64,000 bases of DNA, taken from assembly GCF_009857745.1 (NCBI RefSeq), contig NZ_WWEN01000009.1, positions 1-64,000 on the forward strand. Direction: 5' to 3'. The notes under the pieces are model-generated. The model saw only the letters and a list, made by a program, of their open reading frames with translations, was not told where the DNA came from and searched no databases. Shown in pieces: positions 28,916 to 38,894 of the stretch (position 1 is the stretch's first letter; each line of letters starts with the position of its first letter). This DNA comes from Thalassovita mangrovi (lineage in GTDB: Bacteria; Pseudomonadota; Alphaproteobacteria; Rhodobacterales; Rhodobacteraceae). Made by a program: the position numbers and the translations under genes.

Positions 28916-29497
28916 AATAAACGAACAAAAACCCGCCAACTCCTTATGGATACAGTCCTTTCTCTGTTGCTGGCCCCCGAGGGATCGCCCCTTCGGATGA
29001 TCGACGTGGCCAAGGCCGCAGGCGTCACCCGGCAAACGGTCTATGATCATTTCTCCAATCGCTCCGAAATGCTGACCGCAGCGATTCAGCATTTCGGCGA
29101 TCAGCTGGATATAGACACCCGGCTGGCCCCCAGCCGCGCCGCACCGGACGGGCGCAGCCGCCTGACCGCCTATACCCAGGCGATGCTGGACTTCTTCCCG
29201 GCGATCTATCCCTTGAAGCAATCGCTGATGCGGATGGGGCCCGGCGACGAGGAAGCCAAATCGGCCTGGGAAGACCGGATTCACGCGATGAAGGAGGGCT
29301 GCGCGGCGGCCGTCCATGCGCTGAAATCCGATGGCGATCTGCTGGATCACCTGACCGAGGCACGGGCGACGGATCTCTATTTCACCCTGCTGAGCATGGA
29401 CGGCTGGGCGCATTGCGTGCTGGAAAATGGCTGGCCGGAAGCGGACTATCTGGCCGAAATGCAGCGGGTGACCCGTCTGGCCCTGGTGAAGCCCTGA
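28910..29497 (+). CDS. TetR/AcrR family transcriptional regulator
   Basis: A 195-residue DNA-binding repressor. The helix-turn-helix lies at about residues 27-46 (IDVAKAAGVTRQTVYDHFSN), with a ligand-binding helical C-terminal domain after about residue 60. Such a divergent TetR usually controls its neighbour, here the DUF4345 membrane protein gene. Its own start codon lies inside the third operator copy, so binding should block its own transcription or translation start. The inducer is unknown. A terminator follows 17 bases after the stop codon. Confidence 0.87.
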   Translation: MSNKRTKTRQLLMDTVLSLLLAPEGSPLRMIDVAKAAGVTRQTVYDHFSNRSEMLTAAIQHFGDQLDIDTRLAPSRAAPDGRSRLTAYTQAMLDFFPAIYPLKQSLMRMGPGDEEAKSAWEDRIHAMKEGCAAAVHALKSDGDLLDHLTEARATDLYFTLLSMDGWAHCVLENGWPEADYLAEMQRVTRLALVKP

Positions 29498-29513
29498 ACC
29501 TATGGCAAAAGAA

Positions 29514-29539
29514 AAAGGGCCCGGAAAACCGGACCCTTT
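29514..29539. terminator. Bidirectional terminator between tetR and mdh
   Basis: AAAGGGCCCGG pairs with CCGGACCCTTT around an AAAA loop with one mismatch. It lies between the convergent tetR and mdh genes. Confidence 0.8.
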
Positions 29540-29566
29540 CGAGATGTCTTGCAGACGATCTGACGC

Positions 29567-30649
<1,083 letters not shown>

Positions 30650-30691
30650 CTAAATCAGGGCCGATAGCGCGAATAGCGGGGATTTAGGGAA

Positions 30692-31444
30692 ATGCATATG
30701 GACTTGGCCACTTTGGCGATTGCCGCGGCGGCCGTGGTGTTTGCGGGCATTTCCAAGGGCGGTTTCGGGTCGGGGGCGGCGTTTGCCTCGGCGGCGATTC
30801 TGGCCATCGTTCTGGAACCGGGCCAGGCGATCGGGATCATGCTGCCGCTCTTGATGCTGATCGATGTGTCGACCCTGCGCCCCTATTGGAAAAAGTGGAG
30901 CTGGCCCGAGGCCCGCGTGCTGATCCTGGGATCGCTGCCCGGGATCGTGGCGGGCGGATGGCTGTATCAATCGGTGGACGCGGATGTGTTCCGCATCCTG
31001 ATCGGCGGTATCGCGGTGGCCTTCGTGGCCTGGCAACTGGCGCTGAAGCTGAAACTGATCGGCGCGCCCAGGCGGGCGATGCCGGTCTGGGGCGGCGCGA
31101 TCGCCGGGGCGGTGGCAGGCTTCACCAGCTTCATCAGCCATGCGGGCGGGCCGCCGGCGGCGGTTTACCTGCTGTCGCGGGGGCTGGGCAAAACGCCCTA
31201 TCAGGCGACCACGGTGCTGACCTTCTGGGCGGTCAACCTGGTCAAGTTCGTGCCCTATTTCCTGCTGGGCATCTTTTCGGTGCAGACTTTCCTGGCCGAC
31301 CTGGTGCTGGCGCCCTTCGCGCTGCTTGGCGCGTGGATCGGTGTGCGGCTGCATTACCAGATTCCGGAGCGGGTCTTTTTCGGCCTGACCTACGTGTTGC
31401 TGATCCTGACCGGGGCGAAGCTGATCTGGGATGGGGTGATGTGA
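30692..31444 (+). CDS. TauE/SafE (DUF81) family permease
   Basis: A 250-residue membrane protein with about eight hydrophobic helices and the family features near both repeats: VVFAGISKGGFGSGAAF (about residues 12-28) and GFTSFISHAGGPPAAVYLL (about 140-158). TauE/SafE proteins export small organic or sulfur anions such as sulfite or sulfoacetate; the substrate here is unknown and no sulfonate genes are adjacent. The ATG at 30692 follows AGGGAA. Divergent from mdh. Confidence 0.86.
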   Translation: MHMDLATLAIAAAAVVFAGISKGGFGSGAAFASAAILAIVLEPGQAIGIMLPLLMLIDVSTLRPYWKKWSWPEARVLILGSLPGIVAGGWLYQSVDADVFRILIGGIAVAFVAWQLALKLKLIGAPRRAMPVWGGAIAGAVAGFTSFISHAGGPPAAVYLLSRGLGKTPYQATTVLTFWAVNLVKFVPYFLLGIFSVQTFLADLVLAPFALLGAWIGVRLHYQIPERVFFGLTYVLLILTGAKLIWDGVM

Positions 31445-31454
31445 TCGCGCCGGT

Positions 31455-31769
31455 TCAGATCCGGGTGCCCTGCGCGGGCTGCACCCCGGCCAGCGCCTCA
31501 TAGGCCTGGCCGCTGGCGAGCAGGCAGCTCAGCCCGTTCGGCAGGGTGGCGAGGATGGTCCAGGTGCCGGTGTCACCCGAGGCGTAAACCTCGATCACCG
31601 AGTTATTCGACCCCAGCCCGATGGATTGCCGGGTTTCGCCATAGCGGTCGGCCAGTTGCGCGATCACCTGATCGCGGGGTGCGCAGCGGTTGGCGCTTTG
31701 CGCCTGCGCCGCACCCGCCAGCATCAGCGCGGCGCAGCTGAGCGTGAAGAGCTTGCCTGTCATCGTCAT
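31455..31769 (-). CDS. Small secreted protein of unknown function
   Basis: A 104-residue protein with a clear signal peptide: a Lys start, hydrophobic core LFTLSCAALMLAGA and an AQA cleavage site near residue 24. The mature part has two cysteines (RCAPRDQ and LSCLLASG) that may form a disulfide, and reads as a compact beta-rich domain (SVIEVYASGDTGTWTILATL). I recall similar hypothetical proteins in Rhodobacteraceae but no function. It is convergent with the TauE gene and divergent from mcl2. Confidence 0.68.
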   Translation of the reverse strand: MTMTGKLFTLSCAALMLAGAAQAQSANRCAPRDQVIAQLADRYGETRQSIGLGSNNSVIEVYASGDTGTWTILATLPNGLSCLLASGQAYEALAGVQPAQGTRI

Positions 31770-31949
31770 CCCCTTCCATTTGGCCCTTGTCCGATGCGTA
31801 AAGCCTGCCGGTTCGGCGCTGAAGACGTGGTTAACGCCGCGCCCCGTGCTGCAGCGCCGTTACGTATTTCTGCGATGCGGCAAAAATCTGCTTGAAGTTT
31901 TTGGTAAAAAATGCCCAATTCCGCGCAAGATTGTTGCGAGGAGAAGAAA

Positions 31950-32807
31950 ATGGACATGACCGCCCGCCCGTACCGTTCGGTTCTTTATATTCCCGGGTCC
32001 AAGGACCGGGCGCTGGACAAGGCGCGGGGGCTACCGGTCGATGCGATCATCTTCGATCTCGAAGACGCGGTGACGCCCGACGCCAAGGTCGAAGCGCGCG
32101 CCACGCTGAAGGCGGCGCTGGATCAGGGCGGCTATGGCAACCGGGCCAAGATTATCCGCATCAACGGGCTGGATACCGAATGGGGCAAGGGCGATGTCGA
32201 GGCGCTGCGCGACGCGGATGCCGACGCTTTCCTGCTACCCAAGGTGGACAGCGCGGCGGATGTGCAGGCGCTGGCCGATCTGCTGGGCAACGGCAAACCG
32301 ATCTGGGCGATGATGGAAACCCCGCTGGGGATCATGAACGCGCTGGAAATCGCCGCGCATCCGCAGCTGGCGGGTTTCGTCGCGGGCACCAACGATTTGG
32401 CGAAGGAACTGAACTGCCGCTTCCGGGCCGACCGCCTGCCGATGCAGATGGCGCTGCAGACCATCCTGCTGGCGGCGCGGGCGCATGGCGTGGTGGCGAT
32501 CGACGGCGTCTACAACCAGTTCAAGGATGACGAGGGGTTGAAAGTCGAATGCGATCAGGGCCGCGACATGGGCTTTGACGGCAAGACCCTGATCCACCCG
32601 GCGCAGGTCGAGGTGACCAATGCCGCCTTCGCCCCCTCCGAGGCGGAAATCGACCTCGCCAAGCGCCAGATCGCGGCGCTGGAGGAAGTCGAAGCGTCGG
32701 GGCAGGGCGTTGCGGTGGTCGACGGCAAGATCGTCGAAAACCTGCATGTCGAAACTGCGAAAAAGACCCTCGCCAAGGCGGCGGCTATTGCCGAACTGTC
32801 CAAATAA
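31950..32807 (+). CDS. mcl2: (3S)-malyl-CoA thioesterase (Mcl2), CitE-like
   Basis: A 285-residue member of the HpcH/HpaI (CitE-like) aldolase family. Family motifs are RSVLYIPGSKDRAL (about residues 8-21), IIFDLEDAV (about 32-40), FLLPKVDS (about 93-100), MMETPLGIMNA (about 121-131) and DGKTLIHPAQV (about 209-219). At 285 residues it is shorter than the roughly 318-residue Mcl1 lyase and matches the paralogue described in R. sphaeroides as a thioesterase hydrolysing malyl-CoA to malate. The neighbouring mdh, mch and sdh genes agree with that locus as I remember it. A lyase activity cannot be excluded. The start follows GAGGAG. Confidence 0.82.
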   Translation: MDMTARPYRSVLYIPGSKDRALDKARGLPVDAIIFDLEDAVTPDAKVEARATLKAALDQGGYGNRAKIIRINGLDTEWGKGDVEALRDADADAFLLPKVDSAADVQALADLLGNGKPIWAMMETPLGIMNALEIAAHPQLAGFVAGTNDLAKELNCRFRADRLPMQMALQTILLAARAHGVVAIDGVYNQFKDDEGLKVECDQGRDMGFDGKTLIHPAQVEVTNAAFAPSEAEIDLAKRQIAALEEVEASGQGVAVVDGKIVENLHVETAKKTLAKAAAIAELSK

Positions 32808-32847
32808 GGCACATTACGCCCAGACACCTGTTTAATTGGAGGCATCC

Positions 32848-33393
32848 ATGATCTGGCTTATTCTGGGCGTGCTGTTGTGGTCGGGCGCGCATCTGTTCAA
32901 ACGACTGGCGCCCGATCTGCGCGCCTCCTGGGGCGAAAAGGCCAAGGGGCCGATTGCCCTGGCGGTGCTGTTGTCGCTGGTGCTGATGGTGGTCGGCTAC
33001 CGCATGGCCGACGGCGCGGTGTTCTGGGGCCGGACCCCGATGCTGGCCGGGATCAACAACCTGCTGATGCTGCTGTCGATCTACCTGTTCGCCGCATCGG
33101 GCATGAAAACCCGGATCACCGCCAAGATCCGCCATCCGCAGCTGGCCGGGGTCAAGGCCTGGGCGCTCGGGCACCTTCTCGTCAACGGTGACGTGCCTTC
33201 CTTCATCCTGTTCGGCGGAATGCTGATCTGGGCGGTCTTTTCGGTCATTCAGATCAACAACATGGAACCGGAGTGGAAGAAACCGACCGAATTTTCCACC
33301 GGCAAGGAAATCGGCGCTGCCGTCGGCACCGTTCTGGTGTTCGGCGCGATCGCGATGATCCACACCTGGCTTGGCTATAACCCGTTTGGATGA
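32848..33393 (+). CDS. NnrU family membrane protein
   Basis: A 181-residue polytopic protein with about five hydrophobic helices. The family opening MIWLILGVLLWSGAHLFKRL is clear, and the HLLVNGDVPSFILFGGML segment (about residues 110-127) matches NnrU. NnrU was named from nitrite/nitric oxide reduction clusters, but its role is unknown and no denitrification genes are here. ATG at 32848 after GGAGG. It is in line with mcl2, DUF1737 and mch, spacing 40 and 5 bases. Confidence 0.82.
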   Translation: MIWLILGVLLWSGAHLFKRLAPDLRASWGEKAKGPIALAVLLSLVLMVVGYRMADGAVFWGRTPMLAGINNLLMLLSIYLFAASGMKTRITAKIRHPQLAGVKAWALGHLLVNGDVPSFILFGGMLIWAVFSVIQINNMEPEWKKPTEFSTGKEIGAAVGTVLVFGAIAMIHTWLGYNPFG

Positions 33394-33398
33394 GACCC

Positions 33399-33602
33399 AT
33401 GAAACTTTATCGTTTTCTGACCGCTGATGACACCTCGGCCTTCTGCCACAAGGTGACCCAGGCCCTGAACAAGGGCTGGGAACTGCACGGTGACCCGACC
33501 TATGCCTTCGACGCCGCCAACGGCGTGATGCGCTGCGGTCAGGCGGTGACCAAGGAAGCCCCCGGCGAATACCACCCCGAAATGAAACTTGGAGAACAGT
33601 GA
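33399..33602 (+). CDS. DUF1737 domain protein
   Basis: A 67-residue protein of the small DUF1737 family: MKLYRFLTADDTSAFCHKVT opening and a GWELHGDPTYAFD core (about residues 26-38). Function unknown. The stop codon overlaps the mch start (TGATG), so the genes are coupled. I recall the same NnrU-DUF1737-mch order in Rhodobacterales, which would suggest a conserved though unexplained link. Confidence 0.8.
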   Translation: MKLYRFLTADDTSAFCHKVTQALNKGWELHGDPTYAFDAANGVMRCGQAVTKEAPGEYHPEMKLGEQ

Positions 33603-34633
33603 TGGCGAAGACCAATCCGGGCCGCTTTTTCGAAGATTACAAGCTGGGCGACGTGATCGCCCACGCGGTGCCGCGCACCGTGGGCGAAGGCGAGCGGGCG
33701 CTTTATCACGCGCTCTACCCTGCTCGTCACGCGCTCTATTCCTCGGATGAATTCGCCCGCGATTGCGGTCTGCCGGAAAGCCCGCTGGACGATCTGGCCG
33801 CCTTCCACGTGGTGTTCGGCAAGACGGTGCCGGACGTGTCGCTGAACGCGGTGGCGAACCTCGGCTATGCCGAGGGGCGCTGGCTGCAGCCGGTCTATCC
33901 CGGCGACACTTTGCGGTCGGTGTCCGAGGTGATCGGGCTGAAGCAGAATTCCAACGGCAAGTCGGGCGTCGTGTACGTCCGCACCCGCGGCATGAACCAG
34001 TTGGGCGAGGTGGTGCTGGATTACGTCCGCTGGGTGATGGTGCGCAAACGCGACCTGGACGCCCCGGCGCCGGAAACGGTGATCCCCGAGTTGCAGAAGG
34101 TGATCCCGGCCGAGGACCTGGTGATCCCCGAAGGGCTGGATTTCTCCAATTACGATTTCGCGCAGGCAGGTGAGCCGCATCGCTGGGGCGATTACGAGCT
34201 CGGCGAGAAGATCGACCATGTCGACGGCGTAACCATCGAGGAAGCCGAACACATGATGGCGACCCGGCTGTGGCAGAACACCGCCAAGGTGCATTTCGAC
34301 GCCACCTTCCGCCCCGACGGGCAGCGGCTGATCTATGGCGGCCACGTGATTTCGATGGCGCGCGCGCTGTCCTTCAACGGGCTGGCCAATGCGCAGATGA
34401 TCGTGGGCCTGAACGGTGGGGCCCATGCCAACCCATGTTTCAGTGGCCTGACGTTGAAGGCGTGGTCCGAGGTTCTGGACAAGGCCGAAACCTCCGCCCC
34501 CGGCGTCGGCGCGATCCGGCTGCGCTTGGTCGCGACCCGTGGTGGAGAGCCGTTCGAGCTGAAGGGCGAGGACGGGAAATACCTGCCGGACGTCCTGCTT
34601 GATCTCGATTACTGGGCCTTGATGCCGATGTGA
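33602..34633 (+). CDS. mch: Mesaconyl-CoA hydratase (beta-methylmalyl-CoA dehydratase)
   Basis: A 343-residue enzyme of the ethylmalonyl-CoA pathway that interconverts mesaconyl-C1-CoA and beta-methylmalyl-CoA. It has a double hot-dog architecture: RFFEDYKLGDVIAHAVPRTV (about residues 9-28) begins the first half, and HRWGDYELGEKIDHVDGVTI (about 189-208) begins the second. Length equals that known for Mch. The ATG at 33602 is preferred over a GTG one codon earlier. A strong GC-rich hairpin follows the stop codon. Confidence 0.9.
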   Translation: MAKTNPGRFFEDYKLGDVIAHAVPRTVGEGERALYHALYPARHALYSSDEFARDCGLPESPLDDLAAFHVVFGKTVPDVSLNAVANLGYAEGRWLQPVYPGDTLRSVSEVIGLKQNSNGKSGVVYVRTRGMNQLGEVVLDYVRWVMVRKRDLDAPAPETVIPELQKVIPAEDLVIPEGLDFSNYDFAQAGEPHRWGDYELGEKIDHVDGVTIEEAEHMMATRLWQNTAKVHFDATFRPDGQRLIYGGHVISMARALSFNGLANAQMIVGLNGGAHANPCFSGLTLKAWSEVLDKAETSAPGVGAIRLRLVATRGGEPFELKGEDGKYLPDVLLDLDYWALMPM

Positions 34634-34640
34634 TCGCGGG

Positions 34641-34663
34641 CCCGGCGCGCGGGTCGCGCCGGG
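34641..34663 (+). terminator. Terminator after mch
   Basis: CCCGGCGCG pairs with CGCGCCGGG around a five-base loop, eight bases after the mch stop, then a TTT run. It separates the mcl2-mch unit from sdh. Confidence 0.72.
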
Positions 34664-34685
34664 TTTCTGCAGAGCAGAATCGAGA

Positions 34686-34714
34686 TCAATTCCGAGTGAT
34701 TTAATCGGAATTGA
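34686..34714. repeat. Perfect 10-bp inverted repeat before the sdh operator
   Basis: TCAATTCCGA (34686-34695) and TCGGAATTGA (34705-34714) form a perfect inverted repeat around a 9-base spacer. It lies directly upstream of the tandem palindrome pair and may be a second operator or a transcript hairpin. Confidence 0.6.
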
Positions 34715-34717
34715 ATA

Positions 34718-34748
34718 TGTGATCACACCGGGTTTCGGTGTGATCACA
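34718..34748. promoter_or_regulatory. Tandem palindromic operator upstream of sdhC
   Basis: Two identical copies of TGTGATCACA (34718-34727 and 34739-34748) separated by 11 bases, with flanks that extend the inverted symmetry (CCG and CGG). Spacing and sequence match the sucC site. It ends 121 bases before the sdhC start codon. Confidence 0.8.
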
Positions 34749-34869
34749 AAGCAAAAAATTTCTGTGTTTTCCGTGAGATTTAGCGCCAACGCCGCGCCCG
34801 CGGCGCGTGACATGGACGAAAAAAACGGTAAGAAAGAACCCAAGCAAGGGAACCCTGAAAGGATCTGAT

Positions 34870-35253
34870 ATGGCTGATGTGAAAAAGGCCGAGCGCCCGC
34901 TTTCCCCACACCTCCAAATCTATCGCCCGCAGCTGACCGCCATCACCTCCATCCTGACGCGGATCACCGGCAACGCCCTGATTGTTTCCGCCATTCTGGT
35001 CGTGTGGTGGCTGCTGGCCGCGGCGACGAGCGCTGAATACTATGCCTTGGCCGATGCCGTGCTGACCTCGTGGTTCGGCGATCTGGTCATGACCCTTTCG
35101 GCACTGGGCCTGTGGTATCACTACCTGGCCGGTCTGCGTCACCTCTATTTCGACGCCGGTCGCGGGCTGGACCTGCCCACCGCGGAAAAGCTGGGCTGGG
35201 CCTGCCTGATCGGATCGGTCGCGCTGACCGTCCTGACCCTCATCATCGTATAA
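34870..35253 (+). CDS. sdhC: Succinate dehydrogenase cytochrome b556 subunit
   Basis: A 127-residue membrane anchor with three helices that binds heme b and ubiquinone. The family motif SPHLQIYRPQLTAITSILTR (about residues 12-31) is intact, and the heme-ligand histidine lies in WYHYLAGLRHL (about 82-92). ATG at 34870 behind AAGGATC. First gene of the sdh operon, with sdhD 13 bases downstream. Confidence 0.94.
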   Translation: MADVKKAERPLSPHLQIYRPQLTAITSILTRITGNALIVSAILVVWWLLAAATSAEYYALADAVLTSWFGDLVMTLSALGLWYHYLAGLRHLYFDAGRGLDLPTAEKLGWACLIGSVALTVLTLIIV

Positions 35254-35266
35254 CCGGAGCCGAGCC

Positions 35267-35638
35267 ATGCGTTACCTGACCGCCCGCAAACGCGCCGAGG
35301 GCAAAGGCGCTTCCCATACCGGGACCGAACACCACTGGTACATGACCGTCAGCTCGGTCGGCCTGGCCTGTATCGTCCCGCTGTTCATCTTCATCTTCGG
35401 CCGTGCCCTGGGATCTTCGCACGAAGACGTCATGGCCATCTTCTCGCGCCCGTTCACCGCGGTTCTGACTGCGCTGGTGCTGGTGGTGGGTTCGCGCCAT
35501 TTCGCCAAGGGCGCGCAGATGATGATCGAAGACTATTCGCACGGCACCACGCGCAAGCTGCTGGTGATGTTCGTGATGGGCCTGTCCTATGTGGTGACCG
35601 GCTTCGGTCTGTTCGCCCTGGCCAAGATCGCGCTCTGA
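35267..35638 (+). CDS. sdhD: Succinate dehydrogenase hydrophobic membrane anchor subunit
   Basis: A 123-residue subunit with three hydrophobic helices (about 26-46, 60-78 and 99-120). [19 protein letters not shown] (about 22-40) fits alphaproteobacterial SdhD, and the quinone-site segment [13 protein letters not shown] is at about 86-98. Lies between sdhC and sdhA, spacings 13 bases each. Confidence 0.92.
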   Translation: MRYLTARKRAEGKGASHTGTEHHWYMTVSSVGLACIVPLFIFIFGRALGSSHEDVMAIFSRPFTAVLTALVLVVGSRHFAKGAQMMIEDYSHGTTRKLLVMFVMGLSYVVTGFGLFALAKIAL

Positions 35639-35651
35639 AGGAATTAGAAAA

Positions 35652-37457
35652 ATGGCTGCATACGAATACGAAACCCATGAATATGACGTGGTTGTCGTCG
35701 GCGCCGGCGGCGCGGGTCTGCGGGCGACGCTGGGCATGGCCGAACAGGGTCTGCGCACCGCCTGCGTGACCAAGGTTTTCCCGACCCGGTCGCACACCGT
35801 GGCCGCGCAGGGCGGCATCGCCGCCTCGCTGTCCAACATGGGCCCCGACAACTGGCAATGGCACATGTTCGACACCGTGAAAGGGTCGGACTGGCTGGGC
35901 GATACCGACGCGATGGAATACCTTGCGCGCGAAGCGCCCAAGGCGGTTTACGAGCTGGAACATTACGGCGTGCCGTTTTCGCGCACCGAAGAGGGCAAGA
36001 TCTACCAGCGCCCGTTCGGCGGCCACACCACCGAATTCGGTGACGGCCCGCCGGTGCAGCGCACCTGCGCGGCAGCCGACCGGACCGGTCACGCGATCCT
36101 GCACACGCTGTACGGCCAGTCGCTGAAGAACAACGCCGAATTCTACATCGAATATTTCGCCATCGACCTGATCATGTCCGACGACGGCCAGTGTCAGGGC
36201 GTGGTGTGCTGGAAGCTCGACGACGGCACCTTCCACGTGTTCAACGCCAAGATGGTGGTGCTGGCGACCGGCGGCTATGGCCGGGCCTTCTTCTCGGCCA
36301 CCTCGGCGCATACCTGCACCGGCGACGGCGGTGGCATGGTGGCCCGCGCCGGCCTGGCGCTGCAGGACATGGAATTCGTGCAGTTCCACCCGACCGGTAT
36401 CTACGGCTCGGGCTGCCTGATCACCGAAGGCGCGCGCGGCGAAGGCGGTTACCTGACCAACTCCGAAGGCGAACGGTTCATGGAGCGCTATGCGCCCCAG
36501 TACAAGGACCTGGCGCCGCGCGATTACGTGTCGCGGTCGATGACGATGGAAATCCGCGAAGGCCGCGGTGTGGGCGAACATGGCGACCACATTCACCTGA
36601 ACCTGTCGCACCTGCCCGCCGAAGCGCTGGCCGAACGCCTGCCGGGCATTTCGGAAAGCGCCAAGATCTTCGCCGGTGTCGACGTGACCAAGGAACCGAT
36701 CCCGGTTCTGCCCACCGTGCACTACAACATGGGCGGCATCCCGACCAATTACTGGGGCGAGGTTCTGAACCCGACCGCGGACAACCCGACCGCCATCGTG
36801 CCGGGCCTGATGGCCGCGGGCGAAGCGGGCTGTGCCTCGGTGCACGGTGCGAACCGTCTCGGTTCCAACTCGCTGATCGATCTGGTGGTGTTCGGCCGCG
36901 CGGCCTCGATCCGCGCCGGTCAGGTGGTCGACCCGAACGCGCCGAACCCGGTTCTGAGCCAGGCCTCGATCGACAAGGCCTTCGACCGGTTCGACGGGCT
37001 GCGCAACGCCAATGGCGGCATCCCGACCGCTGACCTGCGGCTGGAAATGCAGCGCACCATGCAGGCCGACGCGGCGGTGTTCCGCACCGACAAGTCCCTG
37101 AAGGAAGGCGTCGAGAAGATGACCGCCGTCGCCGCCAAGATGGGCGACCTGAAAGTGACCGACCGGTCGCTGGTCTGGAACTCCGACCTGATGGAAACGC
37201 TGGAACTGACCAACCTGATGCCGAACGCCCTGGCCACCATCGTTGGGGCCGAGGCGCGCAAGGAATCCCGCGGCGCCCACGCGCACGAGGATTACCCGAA
37301 CCGCGACGACGACAACTGGCGGATCCACACCGTCAGCCGTGTCGAGGGCAACAAGGTCGAGCTGAGCTATCGTCCGGTGATCGTCGATCCGCTGACCACC
37401 GAGGAAGAAGGCGGCATCAGCCTCAAGAAGATCGCGCCGAAAGCGCGGACGTTCTAA
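35652..37457 (+). CDS. sdhA: Succinate dehydrogenase flavoprotein subunit
   Basis: A 601-residue catalytic subunit that oxidises succinate to fumarate. The FAD site is [15 protein letters not shown] (about residues 15-29). The covalent-FAD histidine is in [12 protein letters not shown] (about 45-56), the substrate motif is [20 protein letters not shown] (about 249-268), and the C-terminal SHGAHA-type segment reads [16 protein letters not shown] (about 538-553). Full length. Unusually, three small or unrelated genes lie between it and sdhB. Confidence 0.97.
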   Translation: MAAYEYETHEYDVVVVGAGGAGLRATLGMAEQGLRTACVTKVFPTRSHTVAAQGGIAASLSNMGPDNWQWHMFDTVKGSDWLGDTDAMEYLAREAPKAVYELEHYGVPFSRTEEGKIYQRPFGGHTTEFGDGPPVQRTCAAADRTGHAILHTLYGQSLKNNAEFYIEYFAIDLIMSDDGQCQGVVCWKLDDGTFHVFNAKMVVLATGGYGRAFFSATSAHTCTGDGGGMVARAGLALQDMEFVQFHPTGIYGSGCLITEGARGEGGYLTNSEGERFMERYAPQYKDLAPRDYVSRSMTMEIREGRGVGEHGDHIHLNLSHLPAEALAERLPGISESAKIFAGVDVTKEPIPVLPTVHYNMGGIPTNYWGEVLNPTADNPTAIVPGLMAAGEAGCASVHGANRLGSNSLIDLVVFGRAASIRAGQVVDPNAPNPVLSQASIDKAFDRFDGLRNANGGIPTADLRLEMQRTMQADAAVFRTDKSLKEGVEKMTAVAAKMGDLKVTDRSLVWNSDLMETLELTNLMPNALATIVGAEARKESRGAHAHEDYPNRDDDNWRIHTVSRVEGNKVELSYRPVIVDPLTTEEEGGISLKKIAPKARTF

Positions 37458-37466
37458 GGGGCTGCG

Positions 37467-38270
37467 ATGGACCGCCAGCAGCAAAAGCACCTGCGCAAGG
37501 CCTTCCAGGTCGCCGGACCCAAGGTCCGGCGTCACCTGCGGCCGCTGCTGCCGCAAGCCGCGGTCAGCTTCGCGGGGGTGGAACTGCTGGTCAATCCGCA
37601 GGACAATTTCACCGAACAGTGCATCTGGCTGAACGGTGAACCGCCCGAGGTGGAATCGCTGAAGGCGTTGAGCGATATCGTGGCGGGCAAGCGCGCCCTG
37701 GTGCTGGATATCGGCGGCAATTGCGGTGCCTTCGCGGTGCCGCTGGCGCGCGCCGCCGGCGAAGGATCGCGGGTGATCGCGTTCGAACCCAACCCGGTGA
37801 TGCTGGGGCGGCTGGGCGAAAACGTGCGCCGAAACGATCTGGGAAACGTGGTGCGGATTGAAGGTTGCGCCTTGGGCGCCGAAGAAGGCGAAGCCACGCT
37901 GATGTTGAGCGCCGGGAATTACGGCCAGGCATCGCTGCGCGGCGTCGGCAAGGGCAAGGCCGATGGTTCTGCCTGCGTGCCGGTGCGGCCGCTGGCGCCC
38001 TATCTGAAGGGCGCGGACGGCTATGACCTCTGCGTGCTGAAGATCGACGTGGAAGGGTTCGAGGATTCGGTGCTGACGCCCTGGCTGGATCAGGCCGACG
38101 GCAGCGACATGCCCGACGCGATCCTGATCGAAACCGAACATGCCGCGACCTGGGACAGCGACCTGGTCGGCCGGATCACCGCCGCCGGGTATACGTCCCG
38201 GTTCGAAGGCGAAGGAAATACACTGTTTGTCCGCGATGCCGGGCGTCTGGAAGGGTTCGGTACGGAATGA
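37467..38270 (+). CDS. FkbM family methyltransferase
   Basis: A 267-residue S-adenosylmethionine-dependent methyltransferase. The cofactor motif is VLDIGGNCGAFAVPLARAAG (about residues 74-93), followed by VIAFEPNPVMLGRL (about 98-111); the motif LKIDVEGFEDSVL (about 191-203) is the FkbM hallmark. FkbM members often O-methylate sugars or polysaccharides, but no target is evident. It lies nine bases after sdhA and its stop overlaps the next gene (ATGA), so it is read in the sdh operon. Confidence 0.83.
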   Translation: MDRQQQKHLRKAFQVAGPKVRRHLRPLLPQAAVSFAGVELLVNPQDNFTEQCIWLNGEPPEVESLKALSDIVAGKRALVLDIGGNCGAFAVPLARAAGEGSRVIAFEPNPVMLGRLGENVRRNDLGNVVRIEGCALGAEEGEATLMLSAGNYGQASLRGVGKGKADGSACVPVRPLAPYLKGADGYDLCVLKIDVEGFEDSVLTPWLDQADGSDMPDAILIETEHAATWDSDLVGRITAAGYTSRFEGEGNTLFVRDAGRLEGFGTE

Positions 38271-38725
38271 ACAAGCGCATGTTTAAATTCCTGCCCCTTC
38301 TGGCGGTTTCGGTCCTGATGTCCTGCGGCGCCGCTCGGCAGCCGAAATACGCGGTCAGCTGCATGTTCGAAGTGGACGCGCCCGGATCGTATGTATCCGC
38401 GGCTGGACCGGTTGCCACCAATGTCGTGCCCGGCGAGGGGGGGACCGCCGAAGGGGCGGCCGCGCTGAATGCCTGCATCCAGGCCAAGGCGGCGCAGGAC
38501 GGCGTTCCGTTCCAGACGGTGATCGCGTCCAATCAGACGTCCAAGCTCCGGAAAACCCCCGAAGGTCAGGTTGTCCGGGATTACAGCTATGGCACTCCGC
38601 CCTCTGCTGCGGCCGTTGCGCCGCGTTACCCCGCCCCCGGCGTGGTGAGGTCGGGATCCAGCCCGATCTGCCCAAGACGCGCATCGGTGATGTATGGCGG
38701 GTCCGGCTATTGTGTGGTGGAGTAA
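38267..38725 (+). CDS. Predicted lipoprotein in the sdh operon
   Basis: A 152-residue protein with a lipoprotein signal: hydrophobic stretch FLPLLAVSVLMSC, cysteine near residue 20, then a polar mature region. Six cysteines are present in total, including ICPRRASVMYGGSGYC at the C-terminus, so disulfides are likely. No family recognised. It overlaps the methyltransferase by four bases and shares its stop A with a tiny following frame. Confidence 0.7.
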   Translation: MNKRMFKFLPLLAVSVLMSCGAARQPKYAVSCMFEVDAPGSYVSAAGPVATNVVPGEGGTAEGAAALNACIQAKAAQDGVPFQTVIASNQTSKLRKTPEGQVVRDYSYGTPPSAAAVAPRYPAPGVVRSGSSPICPRRASVMYGGSGYCVVE

Positions 38726-38883
38726 TGGTCATGGCGGCGAAGGCGGCACAGGCCGATGACATCAGAATGAACCGCGCATTCGGGGCCTGCCCGGATGCTG
38801 CTCTGGCCGGGGGCTTTGCCCGGCAACCCTTGGAAACACCTCGTTGCGGTCCGCAATGCCCGCATCAAAAAGCAGTTGAGTAG
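38725..38883 (+). CDS. Possible 52-residue protein upstream of sdhB
   Basis: A short frame starting at an ATG overlapping the stop codon of the lipoprotein gene (TAATG) and ending at a TAG (38881-38883) inside the sdhB ribosome site. It begins [15 protein letters not shown] and contains four cysteines ([15 protein letters not shown]). The tight overlaps on both ends suggest translational coupling from sdhA to sdhB, but this could be chance. Function unknown. Confidence 0.38.
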   Translation: MVMAAKAAQADDIRMNRAFGACPDAALAGGFARQPLETPRCGPQCPHQKAVE

Positions 38884-38894
38884 GAGAGGCGACA

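Noticed and set aside
34807-34869. An upstream extension of sdhC by 21 residues
   Set aside because: The extra part is Lys-rich and has no ribosome site; the ATG at 34870 follows AAGGATC and gives the normal SdhC N-terminus.
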